Source: Ramlibacter sp. (lineage in GTDB: Bacteria; Pseudomonadota; Gammaproteobacteria; Burkholderiales; Burkholderiaceae_C). Taken from it: a DNA stretch of 32,386 nucleotides. Positions 16,922 through 24,966 of this stretch are shown piece by piece. Numbering within the stretch: the first letter of the stretch is position 1; the number at the start of each line of letters is the position of its first letter. The notes under the pieces were generated by a model. That model made no database searches, had not been told where the DNA came from, and saw only the letters and a program-made list of their open reading frames with translations. A program made the translations under genes and the position numbers. Location of the stretch: assembly GCA_014376765.1 (NCBI GenBank), contig JACMQX010000084.1, positions 1-32,386 of the forward strand. Direction: 5' to 3'.

Positions 16922-17811
16922 CATTCCAGCTGAATGAATGGAGCGCGGTCAGGCTCGCGCAGGTCGAGCATGCGCTGCAGCAGTGGATTGCCCAGGACGC
17001 TCCCGCCGGCCTGGGTGAGGCTATGCGTTATGCGGTGCTGGATGGCGGCAAGCGGCTGCGCCCCCTGCTGGTCCTGGCCGCCTGCGAAGCGGTGGGCGGG
17101 CATGCAGAGGCCGCCTTGCGCGCTGCCTGCGCGGTAGAACTGACCCACGCCTATTCCCTGGTCCATGACGACATGCCCTGTATGGACAACGACATCCTGC
17201 GCCGCGGCAAGCCCACCGTGCATGTGCGCTTTGGCGAGGCACTGGCCCTGCTGGCAGGCGATGCGTTGCAGGCCCTGGCCTTTGAACTGCTCACGCCCTG
17301 TGACCCCAGCGTCCCTGCCACCACCCAGGCCACGCTGTGCCGGCTGCTGGCCCGCGCTGCGGGCTACGAAGGCATGGCCGGCGGGCAGGCGATTGATCTG
17401 GCCAGCATCGGCCGCGCGCTCACTGAAGACGAACTTCGCCGGATGCACCGCCTGAAGACTGGCGCGTTGCTGCATGCCAGTGTGGCCATGGGCGCGGCGT
17501 GCGGCACGGCCGACGCCGGCGTGCAGGCCGCCCTCACGACCTACGGCGCAGCGCTGGGCCTGGCCTTCCAGGTGGTGGACGACATTCTTGACGTGACGAC
17601 CGACTCCGCCACGCTGGGCAAGACGGCGGGCAAAGACGCCGCCAATGACAAACCGACCTACGTCTCGCTGCTGGGCCTTGGGCCCTCACAAGCGTACGCT
17701 GCAAATTTGCTGGCGCAGGCGCTGGGCGCGCTGGAGGCCAGCGGACTGCCGGCAGGCCGTACCCATGCGCTGCGTGCGCTGGCCGACATGGTCGTGAACA
17801 GGGACAAATGA
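16918..17811 (+). CDS. ispA: Farnesyl diphosphate synthase (short-chain polyprenyl synthetase)
   Basis: 297 residues from the GTG at 16918, which overlaps the xseB stop (GTGA); a GTG at 16906 would add four residues. It condenses isopentenyl diphosphate with dimethylallyl and geranyl diphosphate to give farnesyl diphosphate. The first aspartate-rich motif is in '[20 protein letters not shown]' (DDxxxxD, the bacterial form), preceded by 'GGKRLRPLL' for diphosphate binding. The second is '[11 protein letters not shown]'. The tail has '[20 protein letters not shown]', the conserved GKxxxxD..K block. The dxs gene starts three bases after the stop, so the two supply and use the same precursors. 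Confidence 0.95.
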   Translation: MTFQLNEWSAVRLAQVEHALQQWIAQDAPAGLGEAMRYAVLDGGKRLRPLLVLAACEAVGGHAEAALRAACAVELTHAYSLVHDDMPCMDNDILRRGKPTVHVRFGEALALLAGDALQALAFELLTPCDPSVPATTQATLCRLLARAAGYEGMAGGQAIDLASIGRALTEDELRRMHRLKTGALLHASVAMGAACGTADAGVQAALTTYGAALGLAFQVVDDILDVTTDSATLGKTAGKDAANDKPTYVSLLGLGPSQAYAANLLAQALGALEASGLPAGRTHALRALADMVVNRDK

Positions 17812-17814
17812 ACA

Positions 17815-19701
17815 ATGACGACGCTGCTTGAAACCATCCACCAGCCGGCTGACCTGCGCAAACTCTCGCGCGCCGACCTGAAAATCGTCGCAGCCGAGTT
17901 GCGCGCCTACTTGCTGGACACCGTGTCCCGCACCGGCGGCCACCTGAGCTCCAACCTGGGAACGGTGGAACTCACCGTGGCGCTGCACTTTGTCTTCAAC
18001 ACGCCCTATGACCGCCTGGTCTGGGACGTGGGCCACCAGACCTACCCCCACAAGATCCTCACCGGACGGCGCGAGCGCATGGCCACTCTGCGCCAGCTGG
18101 GCGGCCTCTCGGGCTTTCCGCAGCGTGCCGAAAGCGAGTTCGACACCTTTGGTACAGCGCACTCGTCCACCAGCATCTCGGCCGCGCTGGGCATGTTGCT
18201 GGCGGCCCGGCACAAGGGCGAAAACCGCCACGCGGTCGCCATCATTGGCGACGGCGCGATGACGGCCGGCATGGCCTTTGAGGCGCTGAACAACGCGGGC
18301 GTGTCCGACTCCAACCTGCTGGTGATCCTGAACGACAACGACATGAGCATCAGCCCGCCGGTGGGCGCGCTCAACCGCTACCTGGCCCAGCTCATGAGCG
18401 GGCAGTTTTATTCGGCAGCCAAGAATGCCGGCAAGACGGTGCTCAAGGTTGCGCCGCCGCTATTCGAACTGGCCAAGCGGTTCGAGCAGCAGGCCAAAGG
18501 CATGGTGGTGCCCGCCACGCTGTTCGAGAAATTCGGCTTCAACTACATCGGCCCGATTGACGGGCACGACCTGGACTCATTGATCCCGACGCTGGAAAAC
18601 ATCAAGCAGCTCAAGGGTCCGCAGTTCCTTCATGTGGTTACCAAAAAAGGCCAGGGCTACAAGCTGGCCGAGGCCGACCCGATTGCCTACCACGGCCCGG
18701 GCAAGTTCGACCCGGCTGTCGGCATCCTGGCGCCCACCACCCCGGCCAGGCAGACCTTCACCCAGGTGTTTGGCCAGTGGCTGTGCGACATGGCCGCCAA
18801 AGACGAGCGGCTCGTCGCCATCACGCCCGCCATGCGCGAAGGCTCGGGCATGGTCGAGTTCGAGCGGCGCTTCCCCGCGCGTTTTTACGACGTTGGCATT
18901 GCAGAGCAGCATGCCGTCACCTTTGCCGGCGGCCTGGCCTGCGAGGGGCTCAAGCCCGTCGTTGCGATTTACTCGACGTTTTTGCAGCGGGCCTATGACC
19001 AGCTCATCCATGACGTGGCCTTGCAGAACCTGCCGGTCGTGTTTGCCCTCGACCGCGCGGGACTGGTGGGCGCTGACGGCGCCACACATGCCGGCGCCTA
19101 CGACATTCCCTTCCTGCGCTGCGTGCCCAACATGAGCATCGCCTGCCCGTCAGACGAGCTGGAATGCCGGCAGTTGCTGACCACCGCGTTTGAACAGAAC
19201 CACCCGGTGGCCGTGCGTTACCCGCGCGGCGCAGGCGCGGGCATGGCCACTGGCACTGCGCTCGAGGCCTTGCCATTTGGCAAGGGCGTGGTGCGGCGCG
19301 AAGGCAAGGGCGTGGCGATTCTCGCCTTTGGTACCTTGTTGCACCCCGCCATGCAGGCGGCCGTAAAACTCAACGCCACCGTAGTGGACATGCGCTGGGC
19401 CAAGCCGCTGGACACTGCGCTGCTGCTGGACGTGGCAGCCCGGCATGAGGCACTGGTGACGCTGGAGGAGGGGGCCGTCATGGGCGGCGCCGGCAGTGCC
19501 GTGGGTGAGGCGCTGCAGGCTGCGGGCGTGATGAAACCCACGCTGCAACTGGGCCTGCCAGACCGCTTCATCGAGCATGGCGACCCGGCCCGGCTGTTGG
19601 CCATGCAAGGCCTCGATGCTGCGGGGATTGAGCAATCGATCGCCAGCCGCTTTGCCGCGCTGGTGGAACACTCGCGGCCTGCGCTCAAGGTCGTTGGCTG
19701 A
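17815..19701 (+). CDS. dxs: 1-Deoxy-D-xylulose-5-phosphate synthase
   Basis: 628 residues, full length. It makes 1-deoxy-D-xylulose 5-phosphate from pyruvate and glyceraldehyde 3-phosphate with thiamine diphosphate, the first step of the MEP isoprenoid pathway. The thiamine-binding motif is [18 protein letters not shown]...LNDNDMSIS (about residues 148-180). Other family blocks are '[19 protein letters not shown]', '[17 protein letters not shown]', '[11 protein letters not shown]', '[18 protein letters not shown]' (with the catalytic Glu) and '[18 protein letters not shown]'. It forms one transcription unit with xseB and ispA by spacing. Confidence 0.97.
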   Translation: MTTLLETIHQPADLRKLSRADLKIVAAELRAYLLDTVSRTGGHLSSNLGTVELTVALHFVFNTPYDRLVWDVGHQTYPHKILTGRRERMATLRQLGGLSGFPQRAESEFDTFGTAHSSTSISAALGMLLAARHKGENRHAVAIIGDGAMTAGMAFEALNNAGVSDSNLLVILNDNDMSISPPVGALNRYLAQLMSGQFYSAAKNAGKTVLKVAPPLFELAKRFEQQAKGMVVPATLFEKFGFNYIGPIDGHDLDSLIPTLENIKQLKGPQFLHVVTKKGQGYKLAEADPIAYHGPGKFDPAVGILAPTTPARQTFTQVFGQWLCDMAAKDERLVAITPAMREGSGMVEFERRFPARFYDVGIAEQHAVTFAGGLACEGLKPVVAIYSTFLQRAYDQLIHDVALQNLPVVFALDRAGLVGADGATHAGAYDIPFLRCVPNMSIACPSDELECRQLLTTAFEQNHPVAVRYPRGAGAGMATGTALEALPFGKGVVRREGKGVAILAFGTLLHPAMQAAVKLNATVVDMRWAKPLDTALLLDVAARHEALVTLEEGAVMGGAGSAVGEALQAAGVMKPTLQLGLPDRFIEHGDPARLLAMQGLDAAGIEQSIASRFAALVEHSRPALKVVG

Positions 19702-19832
19702 AGGCTTTTATTTTTGTGGTTTCCCCAATGAAATTGAGGGTTTTATCGCGCGGGTTAGCCCTAATGACCTAGTGTCAAGCCGAACCATAGACTCCAGCGG
19801 TTCAATACCGTAAATCACAAGGAGAACAACTC

Positions 19833-20912
19833 ATGGATCGTCGTTCAATCATCAGGAACACCGGTATCGCCGGCGTACTTGCCGCAGGCATCGCGCCTGC
19901 CGTACATGCCCAGGCCGCCGTCCGTTGGCGCCTGGCCTCCAGCTTCCCCAAGGCGCTTGACACCATCTTTGGCGCGGCCGACACGTTCGCCAAAAAAGTA
20001 AACGACATGAGCGGCGGCAAGTTCGTCATCACCACCCATGCGGCTGGTGAACTGATGCCCGCCTTCGGCGTGGTCGACGGCGTCCAGCAGGGCACGGTCG
20101 AAGTCGCCCACACGGCTCCTTATTACTTTTTCGGCAAAGACGAATGCTTCGCGCTCGGTTGCGCCATTCCCTTTGGCCTGAACAGCCGCCAGATGACCGC
20201 GTGGATGTATGACGGCAATGGCATGAAGCTCATGCGTGAGTTCTATGCCAAGTACAACATCGTCAACTTCCCCGGTGGCAACACGGGCTGCCAGATGGGC
20301 GGCTGGTACCGCAAGGAGATCAAGTCGGCCAAGGACATCAAGGGCCTGAAGATGCGCATTGGCGGCTTTGCCGGCAAGGTGCTCGAGCGCATGGGCGGCG
20401 TGCCGCAAAACATCCCCGGCGGCGAGATCTATCAGGCGCTTGAAAAAGGCACGATCGACGCAGCCGAGTGGGTTGGCCCCTATGACGACCAGAAGCTGGG
20501 CTTCAACAAGGTGGCGCCGTACTACTACTACCCCGGCTGGTGGGAGGGTGGCCCCGAGCTGGACTTCTTCGTCAACGACAAGGCGCTTGCTGCACTGTCG
20601 CCCGAGAACCGCGCGATCGTTGAGTGTGCCGCAGCCTTTGCACACACCGAAATGCAGGCCAAGTACGACTCGAAAAACCCCAACGCGCTCAAGCAACTGG
20701 TCGGCAACAATACCAAGGTCCTGCCCTTTTCCAAGGACATCCTGGACCTGGCCTTCAAGGAGGCAATGGGCCTGTATGAAGAGCTCAATAACAAGAATCC
20801 GTTGTGGAAGAAAATCTACGCTGACTACGCTGCGTTCCGCAAGGACCAGAATTTGTGGTTCCGTTTCACGGAAGCCCGGTTCGACGGCTTCATGCAGTCG
20901 CAGAAACTTTGA
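19833..20912 (+). CDS. dctP: TRAP transporter substrate-binding protein, TakP-like
   Basis: 359 residues, periplasmic. The N-terminus MDRRSIIRNTGIAGVLAAGIAPAVHAQ has a twin-arginine motif and cleavage after HAQ or VHA. Family blocks include 'GGKFVITTHAAGELMPAFGVVDGVQQGTVEVAHTAPYYFFGK', 'GNTGCQMGGWYRKEIKSAKDIKGLKMRIGGFAGKVLERMGGVPQNI' and 'ALEKGTIDAAEWVGPYDD..YYYYPGWWEGG'. These strongly resemble TakP, which binds 2-oxo acids such as pyruvate; the Gln of GCQMGG and the Arg of LKMRIGG would contact the carboxylate. A good ribosome binding site (AAGGAGAAC) precedes the ATG. The permease genes lie downstream on the opposite strand, so this gene has its own promoter. Confidence 0.92.
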   Translation: MDRRSIIRNTGIAGVLAAGIAPAVHAQAAVRWRLASSFPKALDTIFGAADTFAKKVNDMSGGKFVITTHAAGELMPAFGVVDGVQQGTVEVAHTAPYYFFGKDECFALGCAIPFGLNSRQMTAWMYDGNGMKLMREFYAKYNIVNFPGGNTGCQMGGWYRKEIKSAKDIKGLKMRIGGFAGKVLERMGGVPQNIPGGEIYQALEKGTIDAAEWVGPYDDQKLGFNKVAPYYYYPGWWEGGPELDFFVNDKALAALSPENRAIVECAAAFAHTEMQAKYDSKNPNALKQLVGNNTKVLPFSKDILDLAFKEAMGLYEELNNKNPLWKKIYADYAAFRKDQNLWFRFTEARFDGFMQSQKL

Positions 20913-20998
20913 CGCCCCCCGAAGCGCGCTAACGCGCGCCTCCCCCCACTGGGGGGCAATGCAGTGGACCGGCAAAGCCGGCTCCACGCATTCACCAA
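20911..20998. repeat. Dispersed GC-rich 3'-end repeat, copy B
   Basis: Starts at the dctP stop codon with GACGCCCCCC, then a small GCGCGCT-AA-CGCGCGCC inverted block, then CCCCCCACTGGGGGG and the 53-bp core (20946-20998) shared with copy A at 47 of 53 positions. It sits immediately before a strong hairpin terminator, again between convergent genes. Confidence 0.75.
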
Positions 20999-20999
20999 C

Positions 21000-21028
21000 A
21001 ATAAAGCCCCGCAACGCGGGGCTTTATT
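21000..21028. terminator. Strong bidirectional stem-loop terminator
   Basis: A perfect 13-bp stem (AATAAAGCCCCGC pairs with GCGGGGCTTTATT) with a 3-base loop. The A/T ends give a U-rich tail in both directions. It lies between dctP and the convergent small membrane-protein gene. Confidence 0.92.
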
Positions 21029-21050
21029 ACGTCTGCGCGAGGCGAAGTCG

Positions 21051-21533
21051 TCAGGCCAGTGCTTGCAGTTTCGGCCCCAGGCTGAGTTTGGCGAACGCCG
21101 CCAGCACGCGCTTGTCGGCCGCATGAAACACATACGAACCCCGGCCACCAGAACGCACCACCAGCCGCGGCACCACCAGCCAGGTGAGGTAGGGCACATA
21201 AATGAACTTGGCCTGCGTCACGTCCGCCAGCTTCACTTCCTTGGCGATGAACCAGGTCTGGCGGATGGTGGTGCCATCGATGCTGGTACGGCTGCGCAGG
21301 ATCCAGTAGTAGCTCACTGCAATGAAAACTGCCAGCATGGCCACGAACAGTAAGGTGGAGCTGGGCCATTGGGCCAACTCGATATTCGGTGCCGCACGAA
21401 TGGCCCAGAACAGCAGGCAGCCGATCAGGACGCTGGCCTGCAGTTTGAGCTGAAGCGGAAAGGCCGGGCCCTCCGCCACGATCGGAGCCGGGTCGCTCAG
21501 ATAGGCGGCGTAAGGGCTGTAGCGTTGCTCCAT
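21051..21533 (-). CDS. Small membrane protein, PH-like domain possible
   Basis: 160 residues, not recognised as a named family. Two hydrophobic segments (about residues 32-47, SVLIGCLLFWAIRAA, and 60-77, LLFVAMLAVFIAVSYYWIL) are followed by a soluble strand-rich part: 'SRTSIDGTTIRQTWFIAKEVKLADVTQAKFIYVPYLTWLVVPRLVVRSGGRGSYVFHAADKRVLAAFAKL'. That pattern resembles bacterial PH-domain membrane proteins. It starts five bases after the dctM stop on the same strand, so it may be co-transcribed with the TRAP permease genes. Its role there is unknown. Confidence 0.65.
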   Translation of the reverse strand: MEQRYSPYAAYLSDPAPIVAEGPAFPLQLKLQASVLIGCLLFWAIRAAPNIELAQWPSSTLLFVAMLAVFIAVSYYWILRSRTSIDGTTIRQTWFIAKEVKLADVTQAKFIYVPYLTWLVVPRLVVRSGGRGSYVFHAADKRVLAAFAKLSLGPKLQALA

Positions 21534-21538
21534 GCTTA

Positions 21539-23137
21539 CTACTTCGTCGCCGACGCGGGTGCGGCGGGCATCAGGTCGGCTGCGGGGTCACGAACTGGCG
21601 GGAGGTCATTCGCTACACCCGGTGCGGCTTTGCCACCCCCGGCCGCCGCATCGCTCTTGGCAGCGTCCTTGAACAGGTCGTCCACCATTTTCTGGTCGTC
21701 CGTCCCATTGCCGCCGGCCTCTTGCGCCGGCATGTCAATCTGCACCTTGTCGACGTCAATCTTGACTTCCTTGTCCAGGAAGATGGTCACTGTCTGCGGC
21801 ACAAAGATCACGATCACCACCAGCACCAGCTGCAACAGCACGAAGGGAATGGCGCCCAGGTAAATATCCCGCGACTCGACTTTTCTGGGAATCCCGCCCT
21901 CCTTGAACAGCGTGTCGGCAATGCCGCGCAGGTAAAACAGCGCAAAGCCAAAGGGCGGATGCATGAAGCTGGTTTGCATGTTGACGCACAGCAGCACGCC
22001 AAACCAGATCATGTTGATGCCCATCTTCTCGGCCACCGGGCCGAGCATGGGCAGGATGATGAAGGCGATCTCGAAAAAGTCGAGGAAGAAGGCCAGGAAG
22101 AAGATGAAGATATTGACGACGATCAGGAAGCCGATCTGGCCGCCCGGCAGGTTCGACAGCATGTGCTCGATCCAGATGCCACCGTCCACGCCCTGGAACA
22201 CCAGGGAAAAGACCCGTGAGCCGATCAGGATGAACACCACCATCGCGGTGATGCGCATGGTGCCGGTCATGGCTTCCTTGATCAGCGCCCAGGTCAGGCG
22301 GCGGTGGATGGCAGCCAGGATTAAAGCGCCGACTGCGCCCATGGCGCCGGCCTCGGTCGGTGTGGCGATCGCGGTGTTGATGCCCGGCAGGCCGCCCATG
22401 GTGCCCAGCACAGCAAAAATCAGGATGGCCGATGGGATGATGCCGCGCAGGCACTTGGCCCACAGCGCCCAGCCGTTGAGCGTGCGCGCCTCAGCCGGAA
22501 CGCCCGGCAGGTAACTGGGCCGAAAACGGGTGAGCAGGAAGGTATAGAGCGCAAAAATCAGCACCTGCAGGATCGAAGGGCCCCAGGCGCCTTTGTACAT
22601 GTCGCCCACCGAGCGGCCCAGCTGGTCAGCCAGCACCACCAGCACGAGCGAGGGCGGCACCAGTTGCGTGATGGTCCCCGAGGCGGCCAGCACGCCGGTG
22701 GCATAACGCATGTTGTAGCCGTAGCGCATCATCACCGGCAGGGAGATCATGGCCATGGCGATCACCTGGCCGGCCACAGTGCCGGTCACGGCGCCAAGGA
22801 TGAATCCGACGATGATGACCGAGTAGCCCAGGCCCCCGCGCACCGGGCCGAAGAGCTGGCCCATGGAGTCGAGCATGTCCTCGGCCAGGCCGCACTTTTC
22901 AAGAATCGTCCCCATCAGCGTGAAGAAAGGGATGGCCAGCAAGGTGTCGTTCGACAGGATGCCGAACACATTGAGTGGCAGGTTGGCCATGAAGGCCGCC
23001 GGGAACCAGCCAGCCTCAATCGCGATAAAGCCGCACAGCAAGCCCAGAGCGGACAGCGAGAACGCGACCGGAAAGCCGATCAGCATGATGAAAATCAACC
23101 CCGCAAACATGAGCGGAGCAAAGTTTTGCATGCTCAT
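21539..23137 (-). CDS. dctM: TRAP transporter large permease subunit
   Basis: 532 residues, inner membrane. It is the sodium- or proton-driven transport subunit. About 12 hydrophobic segments are seen, with the DctM signatures 'GFPVAFSLSALGLLCGF', 'FTLMGTILEKCGLAEDMLDSMGQLFGPVRGGLGYSVIIVGFILGAVTGTVAGQVIAMAMISLPVM', 'GTITQLVPPSLVLVVLADQLG' and 'TPTEAGAMGAVGALI'. The ATG at 23137 overlaps the dctQ stop (ATGA), which settles the start. After the last membrane helix (VLVVIVIFVPQTVTIFLD) there is an unusual polar tail of about 75 residues rich in Asp, Ala, Gly and Pro. DctM proteins normally end soon after this helix. Confidence 0.95.
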   Translation of the reverse strand: MSMQNFAPLMFAGLIFIMLIGFPVAFSLSALGLLCGFIAIEAGWFPAAFMANLPLNVFGILSNDTLLAIPFFTLMGTILEKCGLAEDMLDSMGQLFGPVRGGLGYSVIIVGFILGAVTGTVAGQVIAMAMISLPVMMRYGYNMRYATGVLAASGTITQLVPPSLVLVVLADQLGRSVGDMYKGAWGPSILQVLIFALYTFLLTRFRPSYLPGVPAEARTLNGWALWAKCLRGIIPSAILIFAVLGTMGGLPGINTAIATPTEAGAMGAVGALILAAIHRRLTWALIKEAMTGTMRITAMVVFILIGSRVFSLVFQGVDGGIWIEHMLSNLPGGQIGFLIVVNIFIFFLAFFLDFFEIAFIILPMLGPVAEKMGINMIWFGVLLCVNMQTSFMHPPFGFALFYLRGIADTLFKEGGIPRKVESRDIYLGAIPFVLLQLVLVVIVIFVPQTVTIFLDKEVKIDVDKVQIDMPAQEAGGNGTDDQKMVDDLFKDAAKSDAAAGGGKAAPGVANDLPPVRDPAADLMPAAPASATK

Positions 23138-23673
23138 TGGAGCGGCCTTTCGTAGTGGACTTCCATGTCGTAGGTGTGCGTGAGCCACCCGATGCGCTTG
23201 ATGATTTCTGACAGGCCCTGAAGCAGCATGAGCGTGAAGCCCATCGGCAGCATGAGCATGGCCGGCCAGCGGATCAGGCCACCGGCGTTGCTGGACATCT
23301 CGTGGGAGTTGAACATGCTCACGAACAGCGGGAAAGAGAAGTACAACATCACGGCCATGACCGGCATGAGGAAGAAGATGAGGCCGAACAGGTCGATCAG
23401 CACCCGTGCCCGGCTGGACAGCAGGCCGTAGATCACGTCGACCCGCACATGCTCATTGACCCGCAGCACGTGCGCGGCGCCCAGCATCACGCAGCCGGCA
23501 AACAGGTACCACTGGATTTCAAGAAAGCCGTTGGAGCTGTAGTCAAACGAGTAACGCACAACGGCGTTGGTAAAGCTGATGAGGCAGGACAGCAGGACTG
23601 CCCACTTTGCCAAGCCGCCGAACCTGTCGGTGATCCAGTCGATCAGATGCGACAAGGACAATAAAGCTTTCAT
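23134..23673 (-). CDS. dctQ: TRAP transporter small permease subunit
   Basis: 179 residues with four hydrophobic helices ('AKWAVLLSCLISFTNAVVRY', 'IQWYLFAGCVMLGAAHVLR', 'LIFFLMPVMAVMLYFSFPLFV' and 'LMLPMGFTLMLLQGLSEII'), the DctQ fold. The conserved 'EIQWYLFA...LGAAHVLRVNEHVRVDVIY' block is present. GGAG six bases before the ATG supports the start. It is the first gene of the minus-strand permease operon dctQ-dctM-(PH-like gene). Confidence 0.93.
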   Translation of the reverse strand: MKALLSLSHLIDWITDRFGGLAKWAVLLSCLISFTNAVVRYSFDYSSNGFLEIQWYLFAGCVMLGAAHVLRVNEHVRVDVIYGLLSSRARVLIDLFGLIFFLMPVMAVMLYFSFPLFVSMFNSHEMSSNAGGLIRWPAMLMLPMGFTLMLLQGLSEIIKRIGWLTHTYDMEVHYERPLQ

Positions 23674-23708
23674 GGCGTCTCCGGGAAGGTTTGGGATGCG
23701 TTGAATAA

Positions 23709-23737
23709 TTGTGTGAGGTTACACAAGAAATGTTGTG
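23709..23737. promoter_or_regulatory. Candidate operator upstream of dctQ
   Basis: TTGTGT (23709-23714), ACACAA (23721-23726) and TTGTG (23733-23737) alternate with 6-base spacers, giving two overlapping inverted repeats with a 12-base period. It lies 36 bp upstream of the dctQ start, where a regulator of the permease operon would bind. The rest of this 178-bp gap holds no gene. Confidence 0.4.
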
Positions 23738-23851
23738 CCTCATCATGCAGTCGAAGATTCTAATCGGCCGACTATAGGAGTCTTGCCGCCAGGACCATGA
23801 CGGTGTTATCCCGCAGTCTCTCCAGAGGCGCCGCCGGTTGTCAGTTGGCAG

Positions 23852-24949
23852 TCAGCCGACTTGCAGGCCGTGCCCCGCGCCCATGGTTCCGATGACCGCG
23901 GCCTGATCAAAGCCGCCCCTGGCAAAGCAGGCCAGCACCGACGCCACGGAACCCGGCGCGCAAGACACCAGCAAACCGCCGCTGGTTTGCGGATCAGTCA
24001 GCAGCGCCTTGTGTTCCGGGCTGATGCTGGCGGGAAGTTCAACATCAGCGCCGTAGCTGGCCCAGTTGCGCCCTGAAGCCCCCGTCACCATGCCCTGCGC
24101 CGCAAGCTCCAGCACGCCCGGCAACAGCGGCACCTGGGCCAGCGCTATGTTCATCCGCAAGCTTGCGCCGCGCGCCAGTTCCAGGCCGTGGCCCAGCAGG
24201 CCAAAGCCGGTGACATCAGTGAGCGCATGCACGCCGTCCATCTGCGCCAATTCAATGCCGGGCCGGTTCAGCTGCGTGGTGATGGCCACCATGCGTGCAT
24301 AGCCGTCTGCGTCCAGCGCCTCTTTTTTCAGCGCGGCAGACAGCACGCCCACACCCAGCGGCTTGCCAAGGACGAGCACATCGCCCTCTTGCGCGGCCGA
24401 GTTGCGCTTCACGCGCGAGGGGTGCACCAGGCCGAGCACCACCAGGCCGTAGATGGGCTCGACCGAATCGATGGTGTGGCCGCCCGCGATCGGGATGCCG
24501 GCGCTTGCGCACAGGTCCTGCCCGCCGCGCAGGATCGCGCCAATCGTCTCCAGCGGCAGCACGTTGACCGGCATGCCCACGATGGCCAGGGCCATGATGG
24601 GTGTGCCGCCCATGGCGTAGACGTCGCTGATGGCGTTGGTGGCGGCGATGCGGCCAAAGTCATACGGGTCGTCGACGATGGGCATGAAGAAGTCAGTGGT
24701 GGCTATCAGCGCCTGGTGCTCGTTCAGCAGGTAGACGGCCGCGTCGTCGGCCGTTTCGAGGCCCACCAGCAATTCCTTGGGCAGTGGCAGGGCGCTTGTG
24801 TTTTTCAATATCTGGCTGAGCACGCCCGGCGCGATCTTGCAGCCGCAGCCGCCGCCGTGGGAAAGGGATGTCAAACGGGGCGCAAGGGCAGCTGAAGAGG
24901 ACGCTGAAGGGCCCTGCGCCGCAGCCGATGTTGGTGATGGTAGGGACAT
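23852..24949 (-). CDS. selD: Selenophosphate synthase (selenide, water dikinase), Cys form
   Basis: 365 residues. It makes selenophosphate from selenide and ATP, the selenium donor for selenocysteine, 2-selenouridine and selenoneine. The active-site loop is HGGGCGCKIAPG with Cys35, Cys37 and Lys38 matching the essential Cys and Lys of E. coli SelD; there is no in-frame TGA, so it is the Cys rather than the Sec form. Further blocks are 'DDAAVYLLNEHQALIATTDFFMPIVDDPYDFGRIAATNAISDVYAMGG' (ATP and metal Asp residues), 'AGGHTIDSVEPIYG' and 'DVTGFGLLGHGLEL'. The first 30 residues are Ser/Ala/Pro-rich. It is divergent from the senA-like gene with 17 bp between start codons. It could equally be called senC if dedicated to selenoneine. 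Confidence 0.94.
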   Translation of the reverse strand: MSLPSPTSAAAQGPSASSSAALAPRLTSLSHGGGCGCKIAPGVLSQILKNTSALPLPKELLVGLETADDAAVYLLNEHQALIATTDFFMPIVDDPYDFGRIAATNAISDVYAMGGTPIMALAIVGMPVNVLPLETIGAILRGGQDLCASAGIPIAGGHTIDSVEPIYGLVVLGLVHPSRVKRNSAAQEGDVLVLGKPLGVGVLSAALKKEALDADGYARMVAITTQLNRPGIELAQMDGVHALTDVTGFGLLGHGLELARGASLRMNIALAQVPLLPGVLELAAQGMVTGASGRNWASYGADVELPASISPEHKALLTDPQTSGGLLVSCAPGSVASVLACFARGGFDQAAVIGTMGAGHGLQVG

Positions 24950-24960
24950 GGCTCAATAAT
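24931..24960 (+). promoter_or_regulatory. Possible promoter for the senA-like gene
   Basis: TTGGTG (24931-24936) and AATAAT (24955-24960) with an 18-base spacer. It overlaps the first codons of selD on the other strand. If used, the transcript would begin at or near the ATG at 24967, which favours either a leaderless start or use of the downstream ATG at 25018. Confidence 0.3.
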
Positions 24961-24966
24961 ACGTAC

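Noticed and set aside
19845..21014. A 389-codon minus-strand frame opposite dctP
   Set aside because: Antisense to a complete, motif-rich TRAP binding protein; it also runs through the terminator and repeat B.
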